From: HKCCE3408 sp039183205
Lineage (GTDB): Bacteria > Pseudomonadota > Alphaproteobacteria > Rhodobacterales > Rhodobacteraceae
Direction: 5' to 3'
Assembly: GCA_039183205.1 (NCBI GenBank)
Contig: JBCDBR010000018.1
Coordinates: forward strand, 1 to 64,000
Length of the DNA: 64,000 nucleotides
Made by a program: the position numbers and the translations under genes. The notes below the pieces were generated by a model. It did no database searches and was not told the origin of the DNA. It saw only the letters and a program-made list of their open reading frames with translations. Below, one piece after another: positions 8,145-16,014 of the stretch (its first letter is position 1; each line of letters starts with the position of its first letter).

Positions 8145-9123
8145 GGCCGCCCTCCGTCGCTGTGCCCATGGGGTTTTCCCAAGAAAAATCCGGGCCGCAT
8201 AATGCAACGAAGCGCAACGTTGTTTTGCCGATCCGCACAAGATCGCCGGCCTCAAGCTCTTCGGTTGCCAAAACCGGGCTGCCGTTGCGGCGCACCACGT
8301 TCGACTTTCCGCCATGCCCGATGAAGAACTTGTTTTGTTCTTCATCGTAGGCCACCGAAGCATGTGCCGTCCGCGACACGCTCATATCGCCGAAATCCAA
8401 GCTGATAGCCTGGTCTTCGGCGCGTCCAATGGTCGACACACCGGGTCCCACGGTGAAGGACGCACCACGGCCCGGCCCGTCGACGATGACGATCCACCCG
8501 GCCGGAAGTTGCCCGGCTTCGGCCTTCGATTGTGCGCCTGCCGCCAAGGGATCGGCCGCAATATCCTGAGCGTGAAAGCCCAGTATACGCGTCTTTGCAC
8601 GGTTTACCGGTCCACCATTGGGCGCCGGATTGGGCGGCTGGGGCACAGGCGCGGGCGGTACATCATTCGGATGCGCTGGCGGTGATGCGGGAACCGTTTG
8701 CGCGGCAGCGTCGCTCGGCCCTTGCGGTGGCATGATCGGACGGGACCGTGGCCGCATGGAGCCCTGTGGCGGCGCAGTGGCCGGTGGTGTCGGATCGGCC
8801 ATCGGTTCTGCTGCGCGGGGGCGCGATACCGTTCGCTTGGCTTGAACGGGCGCGGGCTCAGCTTTTGGCTCCGTCGCTTCGGCCGGCGTCGAATTTCTCA
8901 AGATCAACGGGGTCGACCGCGGCCGCGCGGGTTTGGGCGCCGGCACATCTGCGCCAGGCTCAAATCCCGCATCGTGCCCGGTATCCCAGATTTGGCGCTG
9001 CGGACGGCGCGGCGCGTCCGCAGGATGCGCCTGCACATCGGCACCCTGCATATCCGCGTCAGCGGGATTTACGTCCTTAGACTGGGGTCGCCGACGGACG
9101 GGGATATCGTTGATCTGTTTCAC
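8137..9123 (-). CDS. FHA-domain phosphothreonine-binding protein
   Basis: A 328-residue protein in two parts. Residues 1-205 are a Pro/Ala-rich, low-complexity and probably disordered region. Residues 210-308 are an FHA domain: GPGRGASFTVGPG leads to the conserved TIGR (231-234), then SVSRTAHASV (248-257, the S-R-x-H/A-type phosphopeptide-binding loop) and KSNVVRRNG (273-281, S/T-x-N-G region). FHA domains bind phosphothreonine peptides made by Ser/Thr kinases, so this should be the reader for the adjacent kinase. A motif KTRILG at 177-182 in the linker recurs as KTLILG at the kinase C-terminus. It starts 15 bases after the kinase stop. Confidence 0.9.
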   Translation of the reverse strand: MKQINDIPVRRRPQSKDVNPADADMQGADVQAHPADAPRRPQRQIWDTGHDAGFEPGADVPAPKPARPRSTPLILRNSTPAEATEPKAEPAPVQAKRTVSRPRAAEPMADPTPPATAPPQGSMRPRSRPIMPPQGPSDAAAQTVPASPPAHPNDVPPAPVPQPPNPAPNGGPVNRAKTRILGFHAQDIAADPLAAGAQSKAEAGQLPAGWIVIVDGPGRGASFTVGPGVSTIGRAEDQAISLDFGDMSVSRTAHASVAYDEEQNKFFIGHGGKSNVVRRNGSPVLATEELEAGDLVRIGKTTLRFVALCGPDFSWENPMGTATEGGHG

Positions 9124-9138
9124 CTCTGCGCCTCTTTG

Positions 9139-10602
9139 TTATTCATATCGGGCACGGCCTTGGCCCAGGATAAGCGTTTTCGTTCCGGTCAAGAGCTTGC
9201 GAAAGCCGCCGGGCTGTTGCGCCGGCGGCGGGTCGGGCAATTTGCTGCTTTGCACCGGATCTCCCAAAAGCAAGGGGTCTGGTGCTGCTGCCGCATCCGA
9301 GGGCGGACCCGGCGGCGGTGCGGCCTGTGGCGCCACGGTCGCCTCCGCCGCCGTCGTCTCGCATGTGGGCGCAGGACCTTGCGGCGCCTCGCCGGCAACA
9401 CGCGGTGCCGCGGCCACGTCCGGTGCATCATCCTTTTCATCCGCCGCCAAAGGCTCCTGCAGCAGCATCGGCGCGGCGGTTCGGCTCCGCCGTTTGGGCG
9501 GGGTTGGCTTTGCTGGCGGCGTCGGCGTTTCTTTGGCGTCCGCCGTCGCCTTGGCTTGGGCGGCGGCCTCATCCTTCAATGACCGGCGATACTCGGCGAC
9601 CAGTTTGTAAACCCGTTCCTCGAGATCGCGGTCCTCCTCGGCAATCTCGAGCAGGATTTGCCGCCGGCGTTCGACATCGATCATGTCGCGCCAAGCAATT
9701 GCCGATGGCAGCCGGTCGCCCGGGAAAATCGACAGGCAGGTATTGATTGCGTCAATGAAATGATCGGGATAACCCTGAGCGCTTTCCCGATCAAGCAGAA
9801 CCAACGGGTCCTCCCCGCCGCGCGCGGCGGCGGCCATACGCAAATGGCTTGATGGCGGCGCTTTGCCTGAGACCAGGTGGTAGAACGTTGCCGCCAAGGC
9901 GTATAGGTCGCTCGAATATTCCTGCTTGGATCCTTGCAAGTAAAATTCTTGCGGACTGTAGCCGTCTTTGACGGTCAGCACTTTGGACAAGACGCGGCTA
10001 ACCCGTGTCGCGCTTTCACGCGCCGCGCCAAAGTCGATCAAGACCGGATTGCCCTCTGGATCGAGCAGAATATTGTCCGGTGAAATGTCGCGATGAAGGA
10101 TGTCGCGTTCGTGGATGTAATCCACCGCCTCAAGACAGCGCAGCAGCAATTCGTGCACATCAGCCGGTTGAAGCCGGCCTGGTTCATCTTCGATGACTTG
10201 CAACAAATCGGCGCCATCGATGTAGTCAATCGCCATGTAGGCGGTCGCGTTATCGTGAAAAATTTGATGCACGCCCACGATGTAGGGATGGCTCAATTCC
10301 GCCAGCGCACGTGCCTCTTTTTCGAAGAGTTCAAGAATCGTTGTGAACTCGTCATCGGTGTTCCGAGACCGCAGCCGCACCGTCTTGTTTTGCCGGTAGC
10401 ACATTGCCGAGGGGAAACACTCTTTGATGACCACGCGCCGCCCGAGGCTGTCGCGCGCCAAATAGGTGATGCCAAAGCCGCCAGAATTTATATACTTTTC
10501 AATAGTATAGGCGCCACCACACAGCTCAGCGCCCGCAGGGAGTTCATCCCCGAAGGCGTCAAAGGCATTGTCACTTGTGTGTTGCTCGGGTTCAGTCAAC
10601 AC
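9139..10602 (-). CDS. Hanks-type Ser/Thr protein kinase, first gene of signalling operon
   Basis: A cytoplasmic kinase of about 487 residues from the chosen GTG start. Catalytic features, in that numbering: Gly-rich loop NSGGFG (39-44), lysine in VVIKE (60), HRDISPDN (170-177), DFG (190-192), and SPQEFY (216-221) in place of APE. The form GGFGITYLARD with VIKECFP is seen in kinases linked to FHA/PP2C modules, including type VI secretion PpkA-like proteins. After the domain comes a coiled segment (RRRQILLEIAEEDRDLEERV), then about 150 residues of Pro/Ala-rich linker ending in TGTKTLILGQGRARYE. There is no transmembrane segment or sensor domain. The open frame goes up to 10821, but that part runs into the divergent gene's promoter; GTG 10600-10602 follows AGGAAAGA. 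The exact start is uncertain. Confidence 0.88.
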   Translation of the reverse strand: MLTEPEQHTSDNAFDAFGDELPAGAELCGGAYTIEKYINSGGFGITYLARDSLGRRVVIKECFPSAMCYRQNKTVRLRSRNTDDEFTTILELFEKEARALAELSHPYIVGVHQIFHDNATAYMAIDYIDGADLLQVIEDEPGRLQPADVHELLLRCLEAVDYIHERDILHRDISPDNILLDPEGNPVLIDFGAARESATRVSRVLSKVLTVKDGYSPQEFYLQGSKQEYSSDLYALAATFYHLVSGKAPPSSHLRMAAAARGGEDPLVLLDRESAQGYPDHFIDAINTCLSIFPGDRLPSAIAWRDMIDVERRRQILLEIAEEDRDLEERVYKLVAEYRRSLKDEAAAQAKATADAKETPTPPAKPTPPKRRSRTAAPMLLQEPLAADEKDDAPDVAAAPRVAGEAPQGPAPTCETTAAEATVAPQAAPPPGPPSDAAAAPDPLLLGDPVQSSKLPDPPPAQQPGGFRKLLTGTKTLILGQGRARYE

Positions 10603-10766
10603 TCTTTCCTGGGCCTGATCAATGGCACGAAACAAAGCGCCTAGATTTCGCGATTTGATTTCATTTGAGGTGGGAAAAGTGGCGGGATGATGGCCGAGAC
10701 CGGAAGAAAATGGGTCACTTGCCTGAAGTGCTTCACATTGCTGTCCGCAATTACGGCACGTTTGGG

Positions 10767-11495
10767 ATGACAGCCCGGCGCGTTTTCCTGCTTGCCGGGG
10801 CAGGGATGGTCGCAGCGGCACTTTGGCGTGGGCGCGGGGTATCTACAAACGCCCTGCGTTTCGCCCCTGTCGGTTCACTTCCAGGATATCGCAAGCTGAC
10901 CGGCATCGGGGCCACGTCGGGTAACGGTAGGGGAAGTTTTGACCCCCTGACGATTGGGCTTGGCGCCACGGCCGGGGTCGACCCCGCGCAGCGCGCCCAT
11001 GTTCAGGAAAACGCCGATCGCGTGCTCTTTGGTGAAACCGCCGCGCCTGCGATGGCCTATTTTACCGATATCCGATGCCCCATCTGCCGCCCCTTCGAAC
11101 GGGATCTGGACGTTTTGCAGGAAGAGATACCCGGGTTGTCGCGGGTCGTGCACGAGTTTCCCATCTTCGGTCAAGATTCCGTCCGTGCCGCGCAAGCCTT
11201 AATTGCAGCCGGCCCGGAATTGCGTCCGGTGCTGAGGAATAGGTTGCAGCGTGCGCCGGTAGTGATCAACGACGCGTATTTGACAACCGTGATCGCCTCG
11301 CTTGACGCCGATCCCGAACCGATCCTTGCCGCGATGGAAGGTGCAGCGGTCCAGGACACGTTATCGACGTCGCGCGCCTTGGCGGAGCTATTTGGCTTTG
11401 TCGGAACGCCGGCGTTGGTGATGGGGCACACCGCAATCCTGGGGGCGCAACCCTTGCGTGTCCTGCGTGCGGTTGCTGAGGCAGAATTCACTTAG
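10767..11495 (+). CDS. Tat-exported DsbA-family thioredoxin-fold protein
   Basis: A 242-residue protein starting MTARRVFLLAGAG, a twin-arginine (Tat) signal with R-R-x-F-L and a hydrophobic core. The mature part has a thioredoxin-fold active site CPIC at residues 104-107 in YFTDIRCPICRPF, a helical insert, and the cis-proline loop VGTPALVMG near residue 213, the arrangement of DsbA/DsbG-type periplasmic disulfide enzymes. It probably oxidises or isomerises disulfides in the periplasm; Tat export suggests folding or cofactor loading before export (inference). The frame extends upstream to 10665 but the signal peptide fixes the start at ATG 10767. It is divergent from the kinase operon across 164 bases and overlaps the next, convergent gene by 4 bases (TTAG). 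Confidence 0.85.
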   Translation: MTARRVFLLAGAGMVAAALWRGRGVSTNALRFAPVGSLPGYRKLTGIGATSGNGRGSFDPLTIGLGATAGVDPAQRAHVQENADRVLFGETAAPAMAYFTDIRCPICRPFERDLDVLQEEIPGLSRVVHEFPIFGQDSVRAAQALIAAGPELRPVLRNRLQRAPVVINDAYLTTVIASLDADPEPILAAMEGAAVQDTLSTSRALAELFGFVGTPALVMGHTAILGAQPLRVLRAVAEAEFT

Positions 11496-12382
11496 ACCGG
11501 CACGCCCAAATCCTGTCGCCAATCATGGACCGGCGCATAGCCCAAAAGCCGGCGCGCTTTATCTATGGCGTAAAAGGTTTCATCGGGGCCGATATCGCGG
11601 CGCAGGGGCACATCCTTATAGTGACGCGCCAGCAAGGTCTCGGTTGGCAGCGCGACGGAGTGGTTTGGGTTGGCGACATTGAAGATCTCGTACCCCAACC
11701 CATCCACAGCAAGGCAGCGATCCACCAAATGGCCCAGATCGCGGGCATCGATATAGGCGAAGAAATTACGGCGTCGCAGCGCCGGATCGGCAACGAAACT
11801 CGGAAACAGCGTGGCATATTCGTGCGGTTCGATCACGTTGTTGATCCGAAGGCCGTAAATGTCGGCGCCCGATCTGGTTTGAAACGACCGCGCGGTGACC
11901 TCGTTGACGACCTTTGACATCGCGTAGCTGTCTTCCGGGACGACTGGGTGGTCCTCATCAATCGGGAGATAATCGGGCTTGCGTTCACCATCGGCGAAAC
12001 ACACGCCGTAGGTGGTCTCGGACGAGGCAAAGACGATTTTGCGGATACCAGCGCGCAACGCCGCATCGATGACGTTGTACGTACCCATTGTATTGATGCG
12101 GAAGCATTCGTTGTCGGAACGCAACAGAAGACGCGGAACCGCGGCAAAATGGACGACCGCATCGAATTTTGGCACGCCAGTCCCGGGCTCCAATTCGTCG
12201 AACCCAGCATAAGATGTCATCACGTCATGCACCTGTCCCGCATCAGTGATATCGGCCAACCGGGTGGGGATGTCGCCATAGGGCACCTGATCGAGGTTCA
12301 ATACGCGGTGACCCTGGTCGATCAAATAGCGCACGGCATGCCTTCCGGCTTTGCCGGATCCGCCAGTAAACAAAATCCGCAT
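11492..12382 (-). CDS. NAD(P)-dependent sugar epimerase/dehydratase (extended SDR)
   Basis: A 296-residue extended short-chain dehydrogenase/reductase. The Rossmann motif GGSGKAG is at residues 7-13 (G-x-x-G-x-x-G) and the catalytic set is Ser120/Ser121 in FASSETTYG with YAMSK at 153-157 (Y-x-x-x-K). The family acts on nucleotide sugars (epimerases, dehydratases) or related substrates; nothing in the sequence fixes the substrate. An upstream extension to 12460 is possible but ATG 12382 begins at the Rossmann strand and follows GAGAGG. There are 121 bases between it and the purine nucleoside phosphorylase stop, so it may or may not be co-transcribed with the pho genes. Confidence 0.85.
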   Translation of the reverse strand: MRILFTGGSGKAGRHAVRYLIDQGHRVLNLDQVPYGDIPTRLADITDAGQVHDVMTSYAGFDELEPGTGVPKFDAVVHFAAVPRLLLRSDNECFRINTMGTYNVIDAALRAGIRKIVFASSETTYGVCFADGERKPDYLPIDEDHPVVPEDSYAMSKVVNEVTARSFQTRSGADIYGLRINNVIEPHEYATLFPSFVADPALRRRNFFAYIDARDLGHLVDRCLAVDGLGYEIFNVANPNHSVALPTETLLARHYKDVPLRRDIGPDETFYAIDKARRLLGYAPVHDWRQDLGVPV

Positions 12383-12503
12383 CGTTGCCTCTCTATCCAT
12401 CCCCGTTACACGCCTCTCTGTGTCCTGGCGGAAAGGCGATGGGCCGTCAACGCGGCGCACCCACTTGCGGTGTGCACGATTTAGAGAGATCGAAAGAAAC
12501 GGG

Positions 12504-13322
12504 CTACACCATCATTGGCAATGCGCGGGCGAGGATACGCGTCAGCTTTTCAGCCCCAATCGGCGCCATGTCCTTGGTGTGGCTGTGGCTTATATGCTCG
12601 GCCCCGAGGCCCGCCGCCTTGTTGGTGACGACGGATATCGCGGCGCATCGAAGCCCCAAGAAACGGGCCAAAATGACCTCTGGAACGGTAGACATCCCAA
12701 CCGCATCTGCCCCCAAAATGCGCAATGCACGAATTTCAGCGGGCGTTTCGAAATTGGGGCCAGGATACCAGGCATAGATGCCTTCCTCGAGCGCGACGTC
12801 CTCGGCGCGCGCGGCGGATTTGAGCGTCCCGCGCAAGTCTGGGTCGTAGGCTTCCGTCAGGTTGACGAACCGCGCATCCGTAGCCTCGCCCACCAGCGGG
12901 CTGATCCCGGCATAGTTGATGTGATCGGCGATCAGCATTAATGCGCCCGGCGGCGTTCGGTCTTGCAACGCGCCACAGGCATTGGTGGCGATCAGCGCCT
13001 TCGCACCAAGGTGTGACAACGCCTCCAGCGGTCCGCGCATCGCATCGGCGCGCCCGTTCTCGTAATAGTGCGCGCGCCCAGACAGCACCGCAACAGGTAC
13101 GCCTGATAGATGACCGATCAGCAGTTGTGCTTTGTGGCCGGACACACCGGCATGCGGAAAGCCCGGCAGGTCGGAGAAGTTCAGCGCAACACCCTGCACG
13201 GCATCGGCCAGTGCCCCAAGACCCGACCCCAAAATGATCGCCACGTGCGGCACGATGTCGGTCTTGGATCGTATTATATCGATTGCGCCATCCACGTCAG
13301 GAAACGGGGCATGGTTGGACAT
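12504..13322 (-). CDS. Purine nucleoside phosphorylase, class I trimeric type
   Basis: A 272-residue enzyme that splits purine nucleosides with phosphate into base and ribose 1-phosphate. Visible motifs are the phosphate loop GSGLG, GHKAQLLIG, SGRAHYYENG, NACGAL, GPNFETPAEIR, VGMSTVPE and VTNKAAGL. The Glu in FETPAE and the Asn in VTNKA are the residues that give preference for 6-oxopurines (guanosine, inosine) in the trimeric PNP family. ATG 13322 is preferred over ATG 13337 because it leaves less N-terminal extension; both overlap the end of the upstream secreted-protein gene (26 bases with the chosen start), so the two are translationally coupled. It therefore lies at the tail of the phosphate regulon operon. 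Confidence 0.9.
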   Translation of the reverse strand: MSNHAPFPDVDGAIDIIRSKTDIVPHVAIILGSGLGALADAVQGVALNFSDLPGFPHAGVSGHKAQLLIGHLSGVPVAVLSGRAHYYENGRADAMRGPLEALSHLGAKALIATNACGALQDRTPPGALMLIADHINYAGISPLVGEATDARFVNLTEAYDPDLRGTLKSAARAEDVALEEGIYAWYPGPNFETPAEIRALRILGADAVGMSTVPEVILARFLGLRCAAISVVTNKAAGLGAEHISHSHTKDMAPIGAEKLTRILARALPMMV

Positions 13323-13794
13323 CAAAAGCAATCTCAATTCGCGTTTCGGGCTGATATGCCAGCCCCGCGACGTTCACAAAGAGCTGGTTTTCATCGGATC
13401 TCAGTGCGGACGGCGCGAGCGAAATTGACTGGGCGGTCACAAGCTCGGGCGCGGAAATGGCCGCACAAGGCGAAATCGTCAGAATGTAGCCGTTGAATTT
13501 GGCCTGGGTGAAGCCACCAATGCCCGGCACGCTTTCGTAGCTAAAGACGACGCCGTCATTGCCGATATCAATGGTCACCTGCACGATATCAACGAATGGG
13601 TGGCCTTCTGGTCCCAGGCCAAATTCAGCACCGGGTGCAATCTGCGCGGAATAAACCTGGCTTTCCAAGATGGGCGCATCAGGGTCATCGTAGGTGACCA
13701 CCTGGACGCTAATCTCTGAGCCCAAAATCGATTGCGCCATTGCCGCGTTCGCTGCGGCACAAACGCAAAGGATCAGCCACAAGCTACGTATCAT
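13297..13794 (-). CDS. Secreted protein of unknown function
   Basis: A 165-residue protein with a clear Sec signal peptide (MIRSLWLILCVCAAANAAMAQ, cleavage after AMA-Q). The mature part is rich in beta-strand residues and acidic. It has two Cys, in ISPCAAI and DVQPCPVS, which could form a disulfide. I do not recognise a family. The ATG overlaps the phoB stop by 4 bases, and its own end overlaps the purine nucleoside phosphorylase start, so it is embedded in the phoB transcript. A periplasmic role tied to phosphate supply is possible but not shown by the sequence. Confidence 0.8.
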   Translation of the reverse strand: MIRSLWLILCVCAAANAAMAQSILGSEISVQVVTYDDPDAPILESQVYSAQIAPGAEFGLGPEGHPFVDIVQVTIDIGNDGVVFSYESVPGIGGFTQAKFNGYILTISPCAAISAPELVTAQSISLAPSALRSDENQLFVNVAGLAYQPETRIEIAFDVQPCPVS

Positions 13795-14477
13795 CCTAAG
13801 GAATAGCCTGCGCCCCGGACGGTTCGAATGGGATCTTCGGCATTTTCGACCTTAAGGGCTTTGCGAAGACGGCCGACATGTACATCCACTGTTCGGCTAT
13901 CGACGTAAATGTCGCGTCCCCACACCCGGTCGAGCAAATGCTCGCGGCTCCAGACCCGGCCGGGCCGTTCCATTAACGCCGTCAAAAGACGGAACTCGGT
14001 CGGTCCAAGGCTCACGAAATGTCCTGCGCGGTAGACGCGGTGCTCGACCATATCGAGCGTGATGTCCTGGAACTCCAACCGTTCGCCGACCGAAGCAGGG
14101 CGCGTTCGGCGAAGCTGCGTACGCAACCGCGCCAAAAGTTCGGCCACAGAATAGGGTTTTGTGACATAGTCATCCGCACCCGTTTCCAAGCCACGCACCT
14201 TGTCCATGTCCTCTGACCGCGCCGACAGCATGATGATCGGGATGCGTGCGGTCTTGCCGGCCGATTTGAGCTGTCGGCAGATCTCGATCCCCGAAACATT
14301 CGGCAGCATCCAGTCAAGAATGATCGCATCAGGTGGCGTTTCGCGAACGACGATCAGCGCCTCGTCACCCGCCTCTGCCGTGACCACTTGAAAGCCCTCG
14401 GCACGGATGTTGTAGGCCAGGACCTCACGCTGCGCGGATTCGTCTTCCACCACCAATACTGTCGGCTCGCCCGCCAT
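13791..14477 (-). CDS. phoB: Phosphate regulon response regulator PhoB
   Basis: A 228-residue OmpR/PhoB-family response regulator. The receiver domain has the acidic pair Glu11/Asp12, the phosphorylation site Asp55 in LDWMLPN and the conserved Lys in DDYVTKP near residue 106. The C-terminal winged helix ends with SRTVDVHVGRLRKAL and IRTVRGAGYSL, the signature of PhoB DNA-binding domains. Phosphorylated PhoB binds PHO boxes and turns on phosphate-scavenging genes, including the pst operon it belongs to. It follows phoU by 2 bases. The usual sensor kinase phoR is not in this window. Confidence 0.95.
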   Translation of the reverse strand: MAGEPTVLVVEDESAQREVLAYNIRAEGFQVVTAEAGDEALIVVRETPPDAIILDWMLPNVSGIEICRQLKSAGKTARIPIIMLSARSEDMDKVRGLETGADDYVTKPYSVAELLARLRTQLRRTRPASVGERLEFQDITLDMVEHRVYRAGHFVSLGPTEFRLLTALMERPGRVWSREHLLDRVWGRDIYVDSRTVDVHVGRLRKALKVENAEDPIRTVRGAGYSLG

Positions 14478-14479
14478 GG

Positions 14480-15199
14480 CTACAACCCATTGCCCTGTTC
14501 ATAAGGCGTCCGGTCCCCTTTCGGACGATCGTCATCGGGCATTTCACCGGTGACCAAATAGATCACCTGCTCGGCAATCGATGTCACATGGTCGCCCATG
14601 CGCTCGATGTTTTTGGCCATAAAGTGCAGATGCATACAGGCGGTAATATGCTCTGGGTCTTCCATCATGAAGGTGAGGTATTCGCGGAACAAGGCCGAAT
14701 ACATTCGGTCAACCTCTTCATCCCGCTCGCGCACTTCCGCGGCCATGTCGGCATCGCGCTGGATGTAGGCGTCAAGAACGTCCTTCAGCATAAGCTCCAC
14801 CGTGCCGGCCATCCGTCGCAGCGCATGCCCGGCGCCCTCGATGGGCACCATGTGGATGACCACCGAGGACCTTTTGGCGATATTCTTGGAATAATCGCCG
14901 ATCCGTTCGAGGTTTGCCGAGACGCGAAAAACACTCAGCACGGTGCGCAGATCGCTGGCCTGTGGTTGGCGCAAGGCCAAGATGCGCGCTGCTTCTTCGT
15001 TGACCTGTTCCTCAAGCGCATCAATCGCCTTATCGCCCTTGCGAACAGCGTTGGCCGTTTCCTCATCGCGGGTTTCGAAGGCCCGCGTGGCATTTGCGAT
15101 GGATTCCTCAACCAGACCGCCCATGCGCATAATCAGCGCCTGGATACCTTCGAGATCGCGGTCAAAGCTTGAAACGATATGTTGCTGTGTCATGGGCAT
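14480..15199 (-). CDS. phoU: Phosphate signalling regulator PhoU
   Basis: A 239-residue, all-helical protein made of two PhoU three-helix repeats, with the metal-binding E/D-x-x-x-D-type segments typical of the family (for example RIGDYSKNIAKR and RMGDHVTSIAEQ). PhoU links the Pst transporter to the PhoR/PhoB system and prevents PhoB activation when phosphate is plentiful. Start and the pstB stop overlap in TAATG, showing coupling. A second ATG two codons on is equally possible. Order pstS-pstC-pstA-pstB-phoU-phoB is the standard one. Confidence 0.95.
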   Translation of the reverse strand: MPMTQQHIVSSFDRDLEGIQALIMRMGGLVEESIANATRAFETRDEETANAVRKGDKAIDALEEQVNEEAARILALRQPQASDLRTVLSVFRVSANLERIGDYSKNIAKRSSVVIHMVPIEGAGHALRRMAGTVELMLKDVLDAYIQRDADMAAEVRERDEEVDRMYSALFREYLTFMMEDPEHITACMHLHFMAKNIERMGDHVTSIAEQVIYLVTGEMPDDDRPKGDRTPYEQGNGL

Positions 15200-16011
15200 T
15201 AGCCGATCCGACCGGTGATATAGCTTTCGGTCCGGCTGTCCTTTGGGTTTGTGAAAATTTGGCTGGTATCGCCGAATTCCACCAAATTCCCAAGATGGAA
15301 GAAGGCAGTTTTCTGACTGACCCGGGCGGCCTGTTGCATAGAATGCGTCACGATCACGACCGAATACCCTTCGCGCAATTCGTCAATCAGTTCTTCGACT
15401 TGGCCGGTGGCAATCGGGTCCAACGCGGAACATGGCTCATCCATCAACAAAACCTCCGGGCTCGTGGCGATGGCACGCGCGATGCAAAGGCGCTGTTGTT
15501 GGCCACCCGATAAACCCGTGCCGGGCGCGGAAAGACGGTCCTTGACCTCTTCCCAAAGCGCCGCTTTGCGCAGGGCCTTTTCAACGATCTCCTCAAGCGC
15601 TGCCTTGTCCATGGCCAGGCCGTGGATGCGCGGGCCGTAGGCGACATTGTCGTAGATCGATTTCGGAAACGGGTTCGGTTTTTGAAAGACCATCCCAACC
15701 TTGGCGCGCAACTGCACCGGATCGACGCGTTTGTCGTAGATGTCCTCTCCGTCAAGCTCAATCAGCCCCTCCATGCGTGCGGATTCAATGGTGTCGTTCA
15801 TCCGGTTCAAGCACCGCAAGAAGGTTGATTTGCCACAGCCGGAAGGACCGATAAAAGCCGTCACCGTCTTGTCGTTGATATCGACATCGACATCCTTGAT
15901 CGCGTGCGTGTCGCCATAATAAACATGGCAACCGCGCGCCGCGAATTTGATCTGATCGGCACCCACGGCCGCGCGCGCTGCGCCCATGTCATTCATCGTG
16001 GCATCCTCCAT
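15199..16011 (-). CDS. pstB: Phosphate ABC transporter ATP-binding protein PstB
   Basis: A 270-residue ABC ATPase that powers high-affinity phosphate uptake. Walker A is GPSGCGKST, followed by the PstB-typical FLRCLNRMND; the signature is LSGGQQQRLCIARA and Walker B is VLLMDEPCSALD. The protein has about 25 residues before the first strand, common in alphaproteobacteria. ATG 16011 is chosen because GGAGG in the end of pstA lies 7-8 bases ahead. It works as a dimer with PstA and PstC. Confidence 0.96.
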   Translation of the reverse strand: MEDATMNDMGAARAAVGADQIKFAARGCHVYYGDTHAIKDVDVDINDKTVTAFIGPSGCGKSTFLRCLNRMNDTIESARMEGLIELDGEDIYDKRVDPVQLRAKVGMVFQKPNPFPKSIYDNVAYGPRIHGLAMDKAALEEIVEKALRKAALWEEVKDRLSAPGTGLSGGQQQRLCIARAIATSPEVLLMDEPCSALDPIATGQVEELIDELREGYSVVIVTHSMQQAARVSQKTAFFHLGNLVEFGDTSQIFTNPKDSRTESYITGRIG

Positions 16012-16014
16012 GGT

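Noticed and set aside
1800..10602. Calling the kinase/FHA/PP2C operon a type VI secretion locus
   Set aside because: None of the secretion core genes (sheath, ATPase, IcmF, Hcp, VgrG) is in the window; only the phosphorylation module resembles it.
10603..10821. N-terminal extension of the kinase to 10821 (with a Cys-x-x-Cys segment)
   Set aside because: It would fill the whole divergent promoter region and overlap the Tat signal gene; family similarity begins much later.
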